Shown here: positions 40,448-54,426 of the stretch, piece after piece
Position numbering within the stretch: the stretch's first letter is position 1
Layout: each line of letters begins with the position of its first letter
From: Antennarius striatus
Lineage: Eukaryota > Chordata > Actinopteri > Lophiiformes > Antennariidae
Assembly (NCBI RefSeq): GCF_040054535.1
Contig: NC_090779.1
Span: 24,839,501-24,903,500 of the forward strand
DNA: 64,000 nt
Direction: 5' to 3'
Made by a program: the position numbers and the translations under genes
Notes under the pieces: model-generated
What the model was told of the DNA's origin: nothing
The model's database searches: none
What the model saw: the letters and a program-made list of their open reading frames with translations, nothing else

Positions 40448-41873
40448 TTTATTTATTCTTCATTTTCAGATACAAAGGCAAAAACATGGAAGGAAACCTC
40501 TTAGAAATACAACACTGGAATAAAAAAAACAAACTTCAAATCCAGTTTAAATTCTCTGAGTTAACAATCAGCAAGAAATGACATAAAAATACATCAAAGC
40601 CTCTTTTTTTTTAAGTCAGTCATAGAAAAACTGAAAAGCGAAGAAACAAAATATTTACAAAAACTCGAACGTTAATGAACATCTAGAAAAGTAACCAAAC
40701 CACGTCACCCATAGAATCAAACAGGTGGATCGCATGCATGCAGGAGTAACGGGTGACGGATGATGGAACCGCCCGACATAACAATCTACAGCGTTTGACC
40801 CCGACGCCCATCGGCAGGTGCCGCCCCGCTCACGCGTCTCCAACGGTTCATCATCCTTATCAAACTAACACAGGATCATATTGCACAAGCCCATAATACA
40901 CAACTAATGGGGTGGAAAGATTCAGAATACCACGGGGGGGGGGGGGCAGAAGCAGAAATATGGCAGTCGGGTCACATGTTCAACCCGAAGCAGTAACACT
41001 AAACGTCCTTTAAATCACTATTTACACACAAAACTGTTTTTTTCTTCTACATTTCGCTTTTCTGATATTTCAAATATGAGAACACGAACATCGAAGTGCA
41101 ATAAAAAGAAAATGGAACGGTGCCGCTGAGTGAATCTAGTCGGGCAGTTCAGTGGGCGTCTGCAGCAGCAGCCGTCGTCGTCTGAAAGCCGTGTGTGAAA
41201 CGTGACATTTACTGGAGGAGTGGTGAAGGAATTCAAAACAAGCGTGTGTTTTTAGCCCCCATGCTGCACTGGGTCAGGGCACCCCCACACACAGACCCCC
41301 CCCTGCCCCCAGGACTCGTTCCACCACCAGCTTTTTGTCCCACGTTTATAACGTCCTGCCCGTCTGCTCTGAGATTACACCGACTGGAGGCTCAGCCGTG
41401 GCCCCGCCCCACGGCGGCGGGAGTGAACACACGCGTGTGTTCACGAGTGAATCCCACGTGGTGTGTTATCTCTAAATGGACCAACGAGCTTCAGCGCGGG
41501 GGACTCCAAACAACGTCCCACAAAGAAGAAGAAGAAGACGCTTAGTCTGGAAACGCTTTCAAACGCTTAAAATAAAGATCCTCGTAAAAGTGTTTGCTCT
41601 CCTGTGATTTTGCTGCTTCACCCATGATAGAATCATGTATTGACAGATGTCTAAACTCTAAAGCAGGTCAAATAACGATGAACAGAAGGTTCTGGTGTCC
41701 AAAGGAGTCCAAACCTCTGAGGAGAGACACAAGCACATCCTGAATATTCGACTAAAACGACAAGAAAACAGAAAATTTGCTTTAGAATGATTTTTTTCGG
41801 ACTGAACAACAAGTGAGTTTCTCATCAAACGGACACAGGAGACGCGTCAGTTTATCTGATTTCCGTTGAACCG

Positions 41874-41919
<46 letters not shown>

Positions 41920-42433
41920 ACAGGAAGTGAAGCGTATGTACATCACCAGCTGTGGGTCTTGGAGGTTCGATGGTCCTAGCGCTGATCTAGGATCAGGGTA
42001 TAGACAGCACCAACTGATACAGTAGCAGTCCAGTGGCCCCCAGACGTCTGACACCGGGGGGGGGGGACAGCAGGTTAAATCTGACCCAGGTTCTGCTGAG
42101 TAAGACAGGAGATGAACAGTCGTTTTGTGGCGTGACCTCAGATTCTGTTCGGTTGGAGGAGATGAGTGATTGGTCCAGGAAACAGACGGAGGGGAGATGT
42201 GGAGCTGAACCGGGAGCAGTGATTGGTTGGTGAGGGGGGGGGGTCACATCTCCCACCCCCAACAGGCCAGGGTCAGAGCGCTGGCGAGCTACTCCTGTGT
42301 TTGCTGCCCCCTAGGGCTGAGAGCAAGGCAGTGAAGGATGAAAAGGAAGAAAGGAGGAAGGAGGGATGAGGAGGAGGAGGAAGGGGAAAGGAAGGAGAGG
42401 AAATGTGTGTGTGTGTGTGGGGGGGGGGCAGAG
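40448..42433 (-). other. mfge8: Presumed 3' UTR of mfge8
   Basis: Runs from the TAG at 42436-42434 to two overlapping minus-strand AATAAA motifs at 40448-40457. No coding frame. It contains (GT)n at about 41876-41918. The 2 kb length is an estimate based only on the polyadenylation signal. Confidence 0.35.
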
Positions 42434-45400
42434 CTACTCGTCACAGCCAAGCAGCTCGACCCGCAGGGTGATGCGTTCGTGCCAGTCCCACGGCAGGATG
42501 CGGACGAATCGGCCGTAGAATGGCGGCTCGAAGATGTTTTTCTTGTGGACGTTGTTGTCGCTGTTGCCCGGGAAAATCTGCAGAGAGAGAATCAGCCAAT
42601 CAGAACACAGATAGCAGCGGCCGGTAGCCGTAGCAACGCAGTTTGTTACAATGCTTGAAAAATGAGGTTAAGTCGCGAGCATTGATGCGCAAGGGATTAA
42701 CTCTATTGTATATTTTGTGTATTTCCCATTGGAAAAAATATCAGGGTTCTGAAGACAAAACGTCCATTTAAATATAAAAAATATACAAAAATAAAATATA
42801 CTTTTTATCTATGGACAGGTCTGAAGTAGTTGTTTAATGCACTGAAGATTTAAAGATTTAATGCACTGAAAGTAAAAACAAAATATTTATGTATTACTTT
42901 TTGTGCTTTTATGTTTTGTTCTTGTGTACGACGTTAAAAAGTCTGTAAAATTTTAAGTAACGAAGGTTAAAGGGCATCAAACTGAACGCAGAATCGCGAT
43001 CACTTCAACGTGAACAGGAGGAAGAAGCTTCGTTTGGAGCGAAGAAAAGTCACAACACTGAAACTCCTCCACGACTGTCAGCGGTTAAACGCAGCGGGAC
43101 GCTCGGCGGGCCGTCGGCTGCTGGAAATGGGCGGGTGGGTCTGAACGCCACGCGGTCGCTCCAGTGGATTCTGGGTTCGCTGCGACTAATCAAACCCAGA
43201 TTCTACAGACTTTTTTACTGGTGTGTGATAAGAGATCAGACACACACACACACAAACAAACAAGTCTCTTAAAAACACTGTCAGACGTATTCAACTGACA
43301 AATTTGATTGTTTTTTCTTTCTTCTGTTTTTTTAGTTGGTTTTATGTTATTTTTTTGGCCTGACCTTATCCGCCTTCGTGTTCCCGTCCATCACGACGCT
43401 CCAGGCCCGCCCGTCGTTGCTGTGAGCCACTTTGAAGGCCGTGACAAACTGGACGTTCCCGAAGTCTTTGGCCCCCTGTGTGATGATCCCTGTGATCTTC
43501 TTGGGGGAGCCGAGGTCCACCTGCAGACACAGCAGCATTACGGCTTTACAAACAGCAGCGTGATGATGTCATCGTGTCTCACGTGTCACCGCATCCCACC
43601 TGCAGCCACTCGGACCGGTTGGTGGTGGCGGCCGTCCAGGCGTTGGTTTTGCCCTGCTTGTCCAGCCGGGCGTAGTGGGGGTGCCAGGTGAAGGCCTCAA
43701 TGCCCCAGGTGCGGAAGGTGCTGGAGGCCGTGATCTGGCGGTTGGACACCAGCCGGGACTTCATTCCCATCGGCTCAGAGCAACCTGGAGCGTTTGGAGA
43801 CGCCGTGGAGGTGAGACCAGCGGGAGGAACACAGGAAGAGACAAACAGAGGAACGGAAAGAGAGACAGGAAGTAGCTCAGACCAGACAGGAAGTCAAGCA
43901 GTAAACAGATGTGATGAGGAGGAGGAGGAGAGTAGACACTGATGAAGAACAGAGGACACTGATCCACTAAAGGAGACTGCAGAGTCAGCAGAACGGCGTT
44001 CCGCGGCTTCATTCATGGCTTCACATTAAAGCGACGCAAACATGAAGACATAAAAGAACCAATAAAACATGTTTGTCTACTGGAGACGTTTTGTTGATGA
44101 TGAATCTTTAATCTCTGAATCAACATCATCTGATCTGTCTGATGAAACGCGGTTTGGATTATGACACATCTGCATTCAAGCTAACAAATATTTTCATCCC
44201 TGAAGTAAATTCCTTTGACATCCGATCCGTCGCTGTGTGCAGAACCCACCGTCGGGGACGACTCTTCCCACCTGGCGTTTTTAACGCTTTCGGGCACCAA
44301 CAGCCATCAACACGCTGACCTGACCTGAACGCCACCTGGGCTTACCGTTGAGCTCGCAGCCCACCAGCTCCATGCGCAAGGTGCAGGCCTTGCGACACAC
44401 CACGGGGACGATGCGGATGTACTGGCCGATGATGGGGGGGTCGAACAGGTTGGTCTTGGTCCCGTCGTTGTCCGAGTTCCCGACAAACACCTGCACAGAT
44501 GGGAGGAAGAGGCAATCAGGGTCAAACAAGGGGAGGAACTCAGCCTATGGACTTTTAATGACGTTGTGACGGCTCCCTCTAGTGGTGGCTTTCATCCATC
44601 AGAGAACCAACACTCAGTCCTGTCCTTACGTGGTCCCTCCTCTCCCCGTCGGTCCTGTACATGGTGTACGTCCTCCCATCCAGACTGGAGGCCACCTTGA
44701 AGGCCTTGATGAACTCGGCCGTCCCGATGCGACTGGCGCCCTGCGTCACAATGCCGGTGAAGCGCATCGTCCTCTGCATGTTGATCTGAAAGCGTTAAAG
44801 ACGGTCAACTCTCTCCTTCCCGCTGCCTGTCTCTCCCTCTGTGGCCACCTGTCTCACCTCTATCCACGGGTTCTTGTCGTGCGCAGCAGCGCTCCAGGCG
44901 TTCACCAGCCCTTTGTTGTGAAGGCGCACCAGCTCGGGCCCCCAGCGCTGCAGGCCCAGCATGCTGTAGCGGACGGAGGAGGCTGAGATCTGGGACTCGG
45001 CGATGCCGCCGCCCTCCAGGCCGAGCAGAGAGATGCAGCCTGTTGGGAGAAGCAGGAGGCGAACCCACATCAGACACAAATTTCACCCTTTAAAGCAAAC
45101 TTAGCAAAACAATAACCTTCAAAAAAGGCCTGAAACTAAGCACACCTTCATTCTGTTGCTCATCTTTAAACTCTGGCTGCAGTTTACATGCAAGGAATTA
45201 ATAATTTATAATTATGAATTACAAGTAAGAGAAAAGGTCATCAGAGAGATGAACAATGAATTAATGATGAATTATTGATTCGTCTTTTGGAACGCTCTCT
45301 CAACGCCAACTATTGATCCTAACATGAGCTGCCGTCCCACCCCCACTTCTTTCAGTGTAAATTAATATGGATCCATTCAGCCTGAACATATGACAGCATT

Positions 45401-48349
45401 TTGTTGCATTAATAAATTAAATAAGTCACTAAAATAACGGTCACAGGATAGATGACGTCACTCACGCAGCTGGCAGCGTTTGCCCACATACGGCGACGGG
45501 CAGTGACACTTGAAATCTCCCTCCAGGTCCCTGCAGGAGCCGCCGTTCTCACACGGCTGGCCGGCGCAGTCGTTCACATCTGGACAGAGAAACCCCGACG
45601 TTAGTCAAACGTTAGCGCGGGCTGGTTAGCCGTTAGCAGACATGGTTAGAAGAATAGGTGAGGATCAGGAGCCAAGCTTTAGAAGAAGTTCTGATGCTTC
45701 ATGCTGACAGGACTGGACGACAGAGGAGCTTCTAACCTTTAGTGTGGATTAAATAATACATAAAAGTGTCGCTGCATGTGATTAAATATTTTTATTACTC
45801 ATTTCAAGAAAATTCGAATGATTTCCCAGACTCTGAGGTGTTCATCCAGTGACATCTTTGCTCTGACGCCTGACTCAAAGCCATTTCATTGGCTTTAACT
45901 GACTTGTAATTCTCTACATGGCCTCTTGATGGCGCCCTCACCAAAACTATCTGTGTCTCTAGGTGAGATGAGGAGAGGACAGCCAATCAGGAGTCAGAAT
46001 CACGATAATAAAACCTGCTTCATGAAGACAAAACATCCTTTAAAGGATGATTACAGTTAAAAGACTTTGAGTGAAGCTCAGGAGATTTAATTTAATCATC
46101 AGTCGATGTTTTATAAAGGTAAAATAAAAAAACTATCACACCACTGTAATGTTTCTATCCAACTCACTCATGCACACACACACACACACACATGCACGTA
46201 CGCACGCACACACATAGACAGCTTCTCCCTTCCCACATCCTCCTGCTATAAATATCTCCGTGTCAAAACATTAATTTTCACTCCATTACAGGGATAACAG
46301 TTTGAATCCATAAACTCTGATGACAAAATCACACAAAAAGAAACTATTTCTAGCAACAGATGAATATTTTAAAACACCATCTGTAGAGAAGCTAAAAACA
46401 GCAGAACACAGAACCAGAAACTGGATGAAGTCTTTTAGAAAATGAACCGTTAGGATTTCTCTAGGAGAAAAAACCCTCTTCAGTTCTTATATTGAGAGGA
46501 GAATCTTCTATGAAGAGACAATTTGTGGTACAAATAAAGTTTTCCTGAAAAAGTTCACAACACCTGTGCAACAGGTGCAGCAACGGAACTCTGCGGAGGG
46601 TTGGGTTCGATTCTAACCATCGTATATGTCAGCTGTTATCTGTGTTTAGAATGTTCTGTGTTGTGCTATCTGATGCGGTTTGTGGCCGTATTCATTGCTT
46701 GACTGCACAGCCAAGAACTCAAACACATCTACTATCAGCATCAGCAAACTGTGTATGGATTTCTGGGGCGTCGATACACAACCGCTCTGTGGCGTGCCTC
46801 CAACAAACCGTGCAGCTCGTAACAGAAACAGCACACCACCACAATATCCAGAGCATCGATATCCGTCCCAGCGTGAAGCGAAAGCCAATACCAACGTCAG
46901 ATCGATGCAGAGCCAAGGTCAGCTGGCTAGGAGCTAAGCTAAGCTAACTGTCAAGTGAGAGATGAAGGTGTAACTGTTAGGAGTGTCACCCTCACGCCGT
47001 TTACGCACAACGTTTGTCGAGATACTGAAGCAGAGAAGAAACGTTAGTCTTGTCTTCTAACCGATGATGACCCAACGTACGGAAATTACATACTGTATGT
47101 TTAATCACCGCTCGCTGTTGCCATGGCAGAGCAACCAACGGGGGCGCTGCGAGGAAATTATGGTCACCAGATAAAACCATAATAAGGTTATTGAATGCAA
47201 ACCAGCTGAAGGGTTTCCAGATGTGTAACTGAGCAACAACCAGAATAACTCTGGATCTCATCTCTGTCTGGAGTTGAAACTTCTAGGGTTGTAAAATGTA
47301 TTTCCAGAATGTTTGAGTAAAATCTGTGTTTCTATGGCAGGTCGATGTAAATAAATGAATGAATGAATGAACCCTTTTGGATCAGGACTGTTTAAATGTG
47401 CATCTGGTGTCGTCAGGTGTGATCCATATTTATAAGTGTTTTAATTCTGCTTTCTGTTCGTGATGAAACCGACTCCCCATGACTTCATGTCCTCTTTTTA
47501 AAACCAGTGTAAATTCCCCTTTACTGAACATTTAAAAGGAATTCAGCTCCATTTATGGTCACATATGGTCCTGACAAATGAATGGATTAGAAAGCAAAGA
47601 GAATGTATTTTTTAAAATGATAAACTGGGATCTCTGAAGTGTCGACTGATCCGATGTGGGTGCGGGGGTTTACTGTAAGCCTGTAATTTAACTCAGTCAT
47701 GGCGGTTCCAGTCTGTCATATCAGCTGCATTGATCTGTGTTTACGAACACACCCTCTGATCGACTCATGATGGCCCTGAAACCTGTTATTGGTTCACGGC
47801 TCACGGCTGCTTCTGGAACCCGAAGACCACGCCATGAATCCTGGGAAGTAATTAGCTACATAAACTAAAAGCATGACACAGATTGTTAATGCAAACAAAG
47901 AGAGCCACACACGAAACACACACACACATCCTGAATCAACACGGGGCGTGGATGGCAGCCACACCCCTCTGGAACAACTGAACACACACACATAAACACA
48001 CACATCCCCTTAAGTGACTCCCAACAAGCAAATAAGATCCTTAATCTGCTATGAAAATCTGGAGTTGAGAGATCAGGAACAAGAAAAATCCATCAGCTCC
48101 AAGCGAATTGAAATGAGCAGCTTCATTTCCTCTGTACTTGAAACACACACATACACACACATGCACACGCAGAGGCCAATTTGACAGGATTGTCAGGATC
48201 TGCAGTCAGACCTGAGGAGAGAGTGTGACATTGTCAGGAGGGCAGATTTAATTCACCGTTCCGCCTCCACGTTAACTTTTCCGCCTGGCAACAGTAGCGG
48301 CGCTGACGTTGCGAGCGCTCAGCGTGGACCGCCACTTTCTGTTGGCTAG

Positions 48350-48384
<35 letters not shown>

Positions 48385-48388
48385 CCCT

Positions 48389-48457
<69 letters not shown>

Positions 48458-51400
48458 AACAGTGATTATATGAGGCTATGGGCTGTGTGTGGTTGTTCTT
48501 GTGGGATGAGCAGGATTAAGGTTTATCCAGAGCAGATTTTCTTACTCTTCATGGGTTTCTTTGGAGTTTTAGACCCAGAATGAGACGTTTAATTCAGCAG
48601 TGATTTATAAGAACTACGTGTTAATAAAAACTCTTACATTTTTTAACTTCTTTTCCGTTATGCTTTAAGGACGTCTGAGCAGACGATCATGAATATCTGC
48701 ATCATCCTGTCAGATTATTTGTCTATTTGCATCCTGTCTCCTCAGTTTCACAAGAATCATAAAAGCCTGCTGTCATGAGCATATCACGCTTCACCACCCC
48801 CCCAATAAGGCCCACTTAAGCTGTCACAACATGGTCATCAGTAGCTGGGTGGAGTTGGGGGGGCTCTCGTGAACCAACACGGTCAAATAAACTCCCCTCT
48901 TCATTATCCTGCAGGCATTATCTAATTAGTGTAAATGTGGCGTCTGCAGAGAGCCGTAAATCTGGCAGCGCCGCCAGATTCTCCTTCCGGAGGGACGCGT
49001 GAAGGTCTAAGATCTGATGAGCTGTGATTTGTGGTTTTTGGGGGTGAAATAAAACACAAACAGGAAACACTTGGGTGGACTTGTTAAAAGATAATGAGTT
49101 GTCGAGGCTTAAATGCGGGGAATTGTGTGTGATGGAGGTGGTGTGGGTTACGTTTTCAGCCTGACAGACAGAACACAGCTAGCATGCATGCTACAGCGTT
49201 TCTGCAGATCAGTACACACACCGATCATTTCCACAGTGTTATCATAGGAACAAGAGGAAACAGAGCACCTTGATTCAAGAAGGAGAAGTGACCATAGAGC
49301 AAAACCCCAAACACACACACATTCTGTCATTCTAAAGTCTCATTTATGTCGTTACCTGTTTGTGAAAATAAATCTGCCCCTTGGACACCTATGATAAAAA
49401 GCACACATGATCAAAAACAAGATAAAAAGGCGTTTATCTTGCTAATCACACCAACAGCAGCCATCTGTCTGTGTGTGTGTGTAGGTGTATATGTGTGTGT
49501 TTGTGTGTGTGTGTGTGGGGGGGGGGTACTGGAGGAGAATGAAGTGCAGCTTGCGCTCCCACTGTTCTCCTCTCCAAGGCTGCTGACCCTGATTGAACCA
49601 AACCGGTTCAATCAGGGTGATGCACAAATGAAGTTGTCAGGACGACAGCTGCCTGTCTGGTGGCCGGCCTCGTGGCAGTTGTCTCGGTGTCAGTGTGCCA
49701 GGTTCACAACACACACCACCTCTACAGACCGCTAGTCGCTGGTGGTAAAGGATGGTGCGTATACAATTGGTACGAGGATATCAACACGGAAACGTTTAAT
49801 TTGGAACAAGAAAATGACCCTGGATTTCATATTTATAAGATGATAAACCCCAGAGTAACGATGATGATTGTATAACGGCTGTAAAAAAAGGAGCACACAC
49901 TCACTGTTCTGGCAGTGGACTCCCTCAAAGCCTGGCTGGCACTTGCAGACGTACTCGCTAAAGACGTCACCGCGGCGGGACTGACCAGTCACTTCACAAA
50001 CGCCCTCGTTCTTACACGGGTTGGGGGTGCAGGGCCCTTCAGAGAAGAAGGAGGTTCATCAGAGGTTAGTGCCTGGGTGATGATTTGCTGCTAAAGCTGC
50101 ATGTTTGAAGTGGAACCACCAAAACGTTTAGTCTTGTTCGTCCTGGGGGGGGCTTACCGGTCTCCGTCTCGTTGCAGGTCTCCCCAGAGAAGCCATCCGG
50201 GCAGATGCAGATGAACGGAGCTCCGGCCCCTGTCACACAGGTTCCACCGTTACTGCACATGTCCACCTCACAGTAATCACCTGGAGAGGGTGGGGGGGAC
50301 AAGGTAAATACCACAATATGGGAAACCCAATGCAAAGCTTAAAACTTAACCCTCAAAGTACTGCTGGCTCTCATCGAACAAATCAGTTTTTATTCTAAAA
50401 GGACACTTGAGTTGTTTTTTACATTAAAGATTTTGCAAAAATATGCCAGAGAAAAGAAATACTGTCAAAAAAACAGATCATAGTAGAGAAATGATTGAAT
50501 TGTTCCTGCCGTTCCCTTATTGTGCAAGAGCCAACCAGCTGCTGCAGTTCAGATGTGACGGTATTAACAGCTGAGTAAGCCGTCGTCACCAGTCTGTAAA
50601 CACAACCCAAACTCTGGACGCTTCCACCAGACTCAAAGCCGCCCAAACTCGAAAGTTCTGCCGGCTCACATCAGGGAAATCATGTCAGTTCATGAGCTCC
50701 GATTCACAGTCAGAAAGCATTTCGTTTCCAAACACTGGGTGTACTCTCATGGCAAAACCAAGAAATGAAGAATTATATATCAGTGATGTCAAATATTCAA
50801 CAGAGCTTTTCAATTTTCTTCTATTTTGACACTCAGAATATGGAGGAAGTCGATAATTGGTGTTCTAACACCCACAAACACATAAAGCACATTAATGACT
50901 GAAGACGTCTCATTATGATAATTGCTTCAGAAACTGAGATCGGTCTCCAAGTGTGAAATTGGTGGTTTCAGTATCACAGAGCCCAAAGAGGATCTCCAAC
51001 CCAGTTTTTCTCGGGGCTTAAATGGGGTACCTCTTCCCGCCTGAACCAAAACAGACTCGTGGGAGTAGACAAATGTTTTTTTTAGACTTCTATAGTAAAG
51101 CAAAGTGGTGTTTAGTACTACTGAGAATAAGGTTCACGGAAGCCACAAGACCACGGCTGAAAAAGGCAGTTGAAGGAGACTTCCTGTGCATCGGTGTGTC
51201 TCCTCTAACCCTTCGCTGCCTCCTCTTCATCACTCCATCATATCTGTTTTCTTTTACCTGACATGAACAACGTGCTGAAGTTATGTTGTTTATGGGAATC
51301 TATTTTCAAAATCTGGTCTCTATTTACTGTCCATTAGCAGAGAGTCTATTTATGTAATATTCATGAGGGAAAGGAGGATGGGATACAAAGAGACTGTTGA

Positions 51401-52849
51401 TTATCCTGTGAACCACACTTCACACACACACACAAACACACACACACACACACCCAGGGATATCAGTGCTGGATCCTGCCTCGTGGCCTTGAAGTGCTCC
51501 AGCATCACATGGGACTGCTATTATCTTTTGGATAAGAACGTGTTGGCAGTGCCAGCGACGCCTGTTTCTGTCTGTTTATCTTTGGGAAGGAAGACACCCG
51601 CCCTTCCTTCACTGGCAGATGGCTCCCTTCAGGAAATCATTTCCGAGCGGACAAATAATAATGTTGAATAAATCACATTCCAAGAATATTTTGACGGAAG
51701 AAACCTGAGAAACTTAAACCTGAATGACAAGACATCCAGATCATTTCTGTTAACGTCTCTATCGACAGATACACGACTATTAAATCTTTTTAAATGACTA
51801 TTTATAGATGTTAATGCAACAAACAGGAACATATTTACTTCTATTGTGCTGAAGAGACAACAGAAGTCATAGGGGTCGTTGAATTGAAGCTACCTGATTG
51901 GCTGGATGCTGACGGATGCAAAGTGTCAGCGCTAAAAGCAGTAAACACTTTGCCCAACTTTATCCTGACCACAGCGACACTGACACACTGTGTAATAATG
52001 CATTGTGGGTCATTTCTACAGGGCATTGTGCTTTTCCCTCTCCTTATGAGTCACGGTCTGTGCATTTCCCATGATGCCTCAAATACCAGAACAGAAATAC
52101 AGAGCGGCTGGAGCAAGAATCCCATCATGAGACCCAGTAAAAAGAATGTAAAGTTTGACTCTGTATACACACCACTTTAATAAAACCTCATACTGTAAGT
52201 TACTGGCTGAATTTAGCACTAAATAATGTCATGTTTACATCTTCTAAATGACTAAGTGACAGAACAACACATGACACACATGTTTCTGTAGCAGACTCAC
52301 AGGAGATGGGGTCAATAGTGGCTAATCAGCTGCTGTTGAGAGGATCAATCAGCGGTCTGAGTCGACACACTTGACTCGTGACCATGTTACGGGCAGGAGA
52401 CCAGATAAAAATGAAACTCAACCCTTTCACAGAGCTCAGAAGAGATTACAACAACAGACAGAACACATCTGGATTAACCGGCTCTCAGAAGTCAGTTGCA
52501 GGGTGTGAAGCACCACCGATGATAACCATGAAAAACAATATCTTTATTAAAAAAAAACTTTGGGTGGCAGAGTAACTTTAAAATAAATGTTTCAAATCCA
52601 GATCCAAGCTTGCTTTGACTTGAGCCTAAGAAGTTAAAGTCGTGAGTCCATATATGTTCCACGTGTGCACACGCTGATAAAGGCATGAAAGTGCCTTTAC
52701 CAGCGTGTGCACTAATTATCCACGGGCCCATAAACATTAAACACTCCGCTGCTTATCCTCGGATGCTCAAACATATGTGCTGGCAGGCAAGTGTGGGAAC
52801 TCAGTGTTCCAGAAAGTCAAGAACTAATGTCTGCAACACACACACACAC

Positions 52850-52898
<49 letters not shown>

Positions 52899-54388
52899 AT
52901 TAAAGCATGTTCTCGACTGGTGAAGCAGGAGAAAACTGTCAACCATTAGACCGTCCTGTTGATCTGTCTCTATCAGACTGAAATAACCAGAGACAGGAGT
53001 GTGTGTAAGTGAATTTATGAAGCCTTGAGTCCTTCAATTACCCAACCAGCAGGACTGAAGATTTAGGTGAGCTCCTGTAACGTTCATGTGCATCTCCACA
53101 ACTACAGGCATCTGCTGCTTCAAAAATATATGAAAACACAAGGTTCACCTACTAAAAATACACTCCGTCATCACGCACCATTAAAAACACGCTTTTCTCT
53201 GAGGTCCTGTGACAGAAATTGATGATCGATGAAAAACATCAGCAGCCTAAGCCTGAGTTTTAACTGTATTCCAATGATTTAAAGGTGTTTGTGTTTATCT
53301 GACCATATAAGCAGAGATTTGTGTAAATAATGCTTCTTCGTACATTCAACTACCAGTGACTTCATCTGTGGCTCAGCCTTCAGCTCACATGACAGCGTGT
53401 AAAATATTCAACATGGCAGATTGGAAAGTGGGGCGACAGACACTAATAAAGTGGCCCGAATTAGAAGATGGTCCATATTGTAATGAAACATTGATTAAGG
53501 AAGCTATTTAAAATTTACAGTGGAAGAAACGGAGAACGTACCGTCCTAGGGGGCAAAAGACTAATGAAAGCATCAGTGCTGAAGAAGAGAGCAACCTGGA
53601 CAGTCAATACAGTCACACATACACACATATACAAAATCAGCATTTATTCAGACAAAACAAAAGGCTGCAACTAAATGTTATCTTTATGATAGAATTATAA
53701 TTATATGATCTATTAAATGTCAGGGAAAATGTGAAAAATAACACTTTAATCTGTGTCTTGCCAACAACTGGAAATTTGAAGTAATTTAAATTACTTCAAA
53801 GGAAAAGGAATTTCTCAAATTTAAACTTGGATAAGCCTTTTGTCTGTTTTATAACAGGAATGAATCCTTCATTTTCAGAATGTAGGGTAGCACGTTTTTT
53901 CAGCTGTATTCCATTTAAGTGTCATGATGTTTTGACCCAAATTATGATATCTACTTTATATAATACCCAAGTCAAAGTTATACTGCATCAACAGAACATC
54001 TAATCTATCTGTATCTCCAACTTTAGCGATTCCAACCTAATCTCAAGGATGTTTACAGAAATGACACTGAAGGAAGTCTTCTGAGACTTACTGACCTTAA
54101 AGGATATTATTAAACTGAAGAAAGACTCAATGCAAAGAAAAGGGTAAGGATTTACAACAAGTCTAAATAAATATCAGCATATGATCTGACTCTAACTGTG
54201 AATAAGAGCCTCCATCACTTCAACAGGAAATTAAAATCCTGGTAAATAAGTTCTGTCACGCCACAGCTTGATAAATTGACAAACCTCTTTTTCCAACCTC
54301 GAGAAAATCTGCAATGATTTAATTTAAGATCTGCAATGATTTACTTTAAGAAGTGTTCATATATACCTGCCTAATGCTTCCACAAACT

Positions 54389-54426
<38 letters not shown>

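Larger units (their letters stand above)
45580..49904 (-). other. Large mfge8 intron between EGF2 and EGF3 exons
   Basis: No coding exon seen. Content: interrupted (AC)n near 46167-46192, a tRNA-B-box-like stretch near 46600-46618, an (AC)n/(GT)n inverted pair at 48350-48455, a (GT)n-G run near 49470-49527 and a perfect 14-bp hairpin at 49586-49618. Confidence 0.6.
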
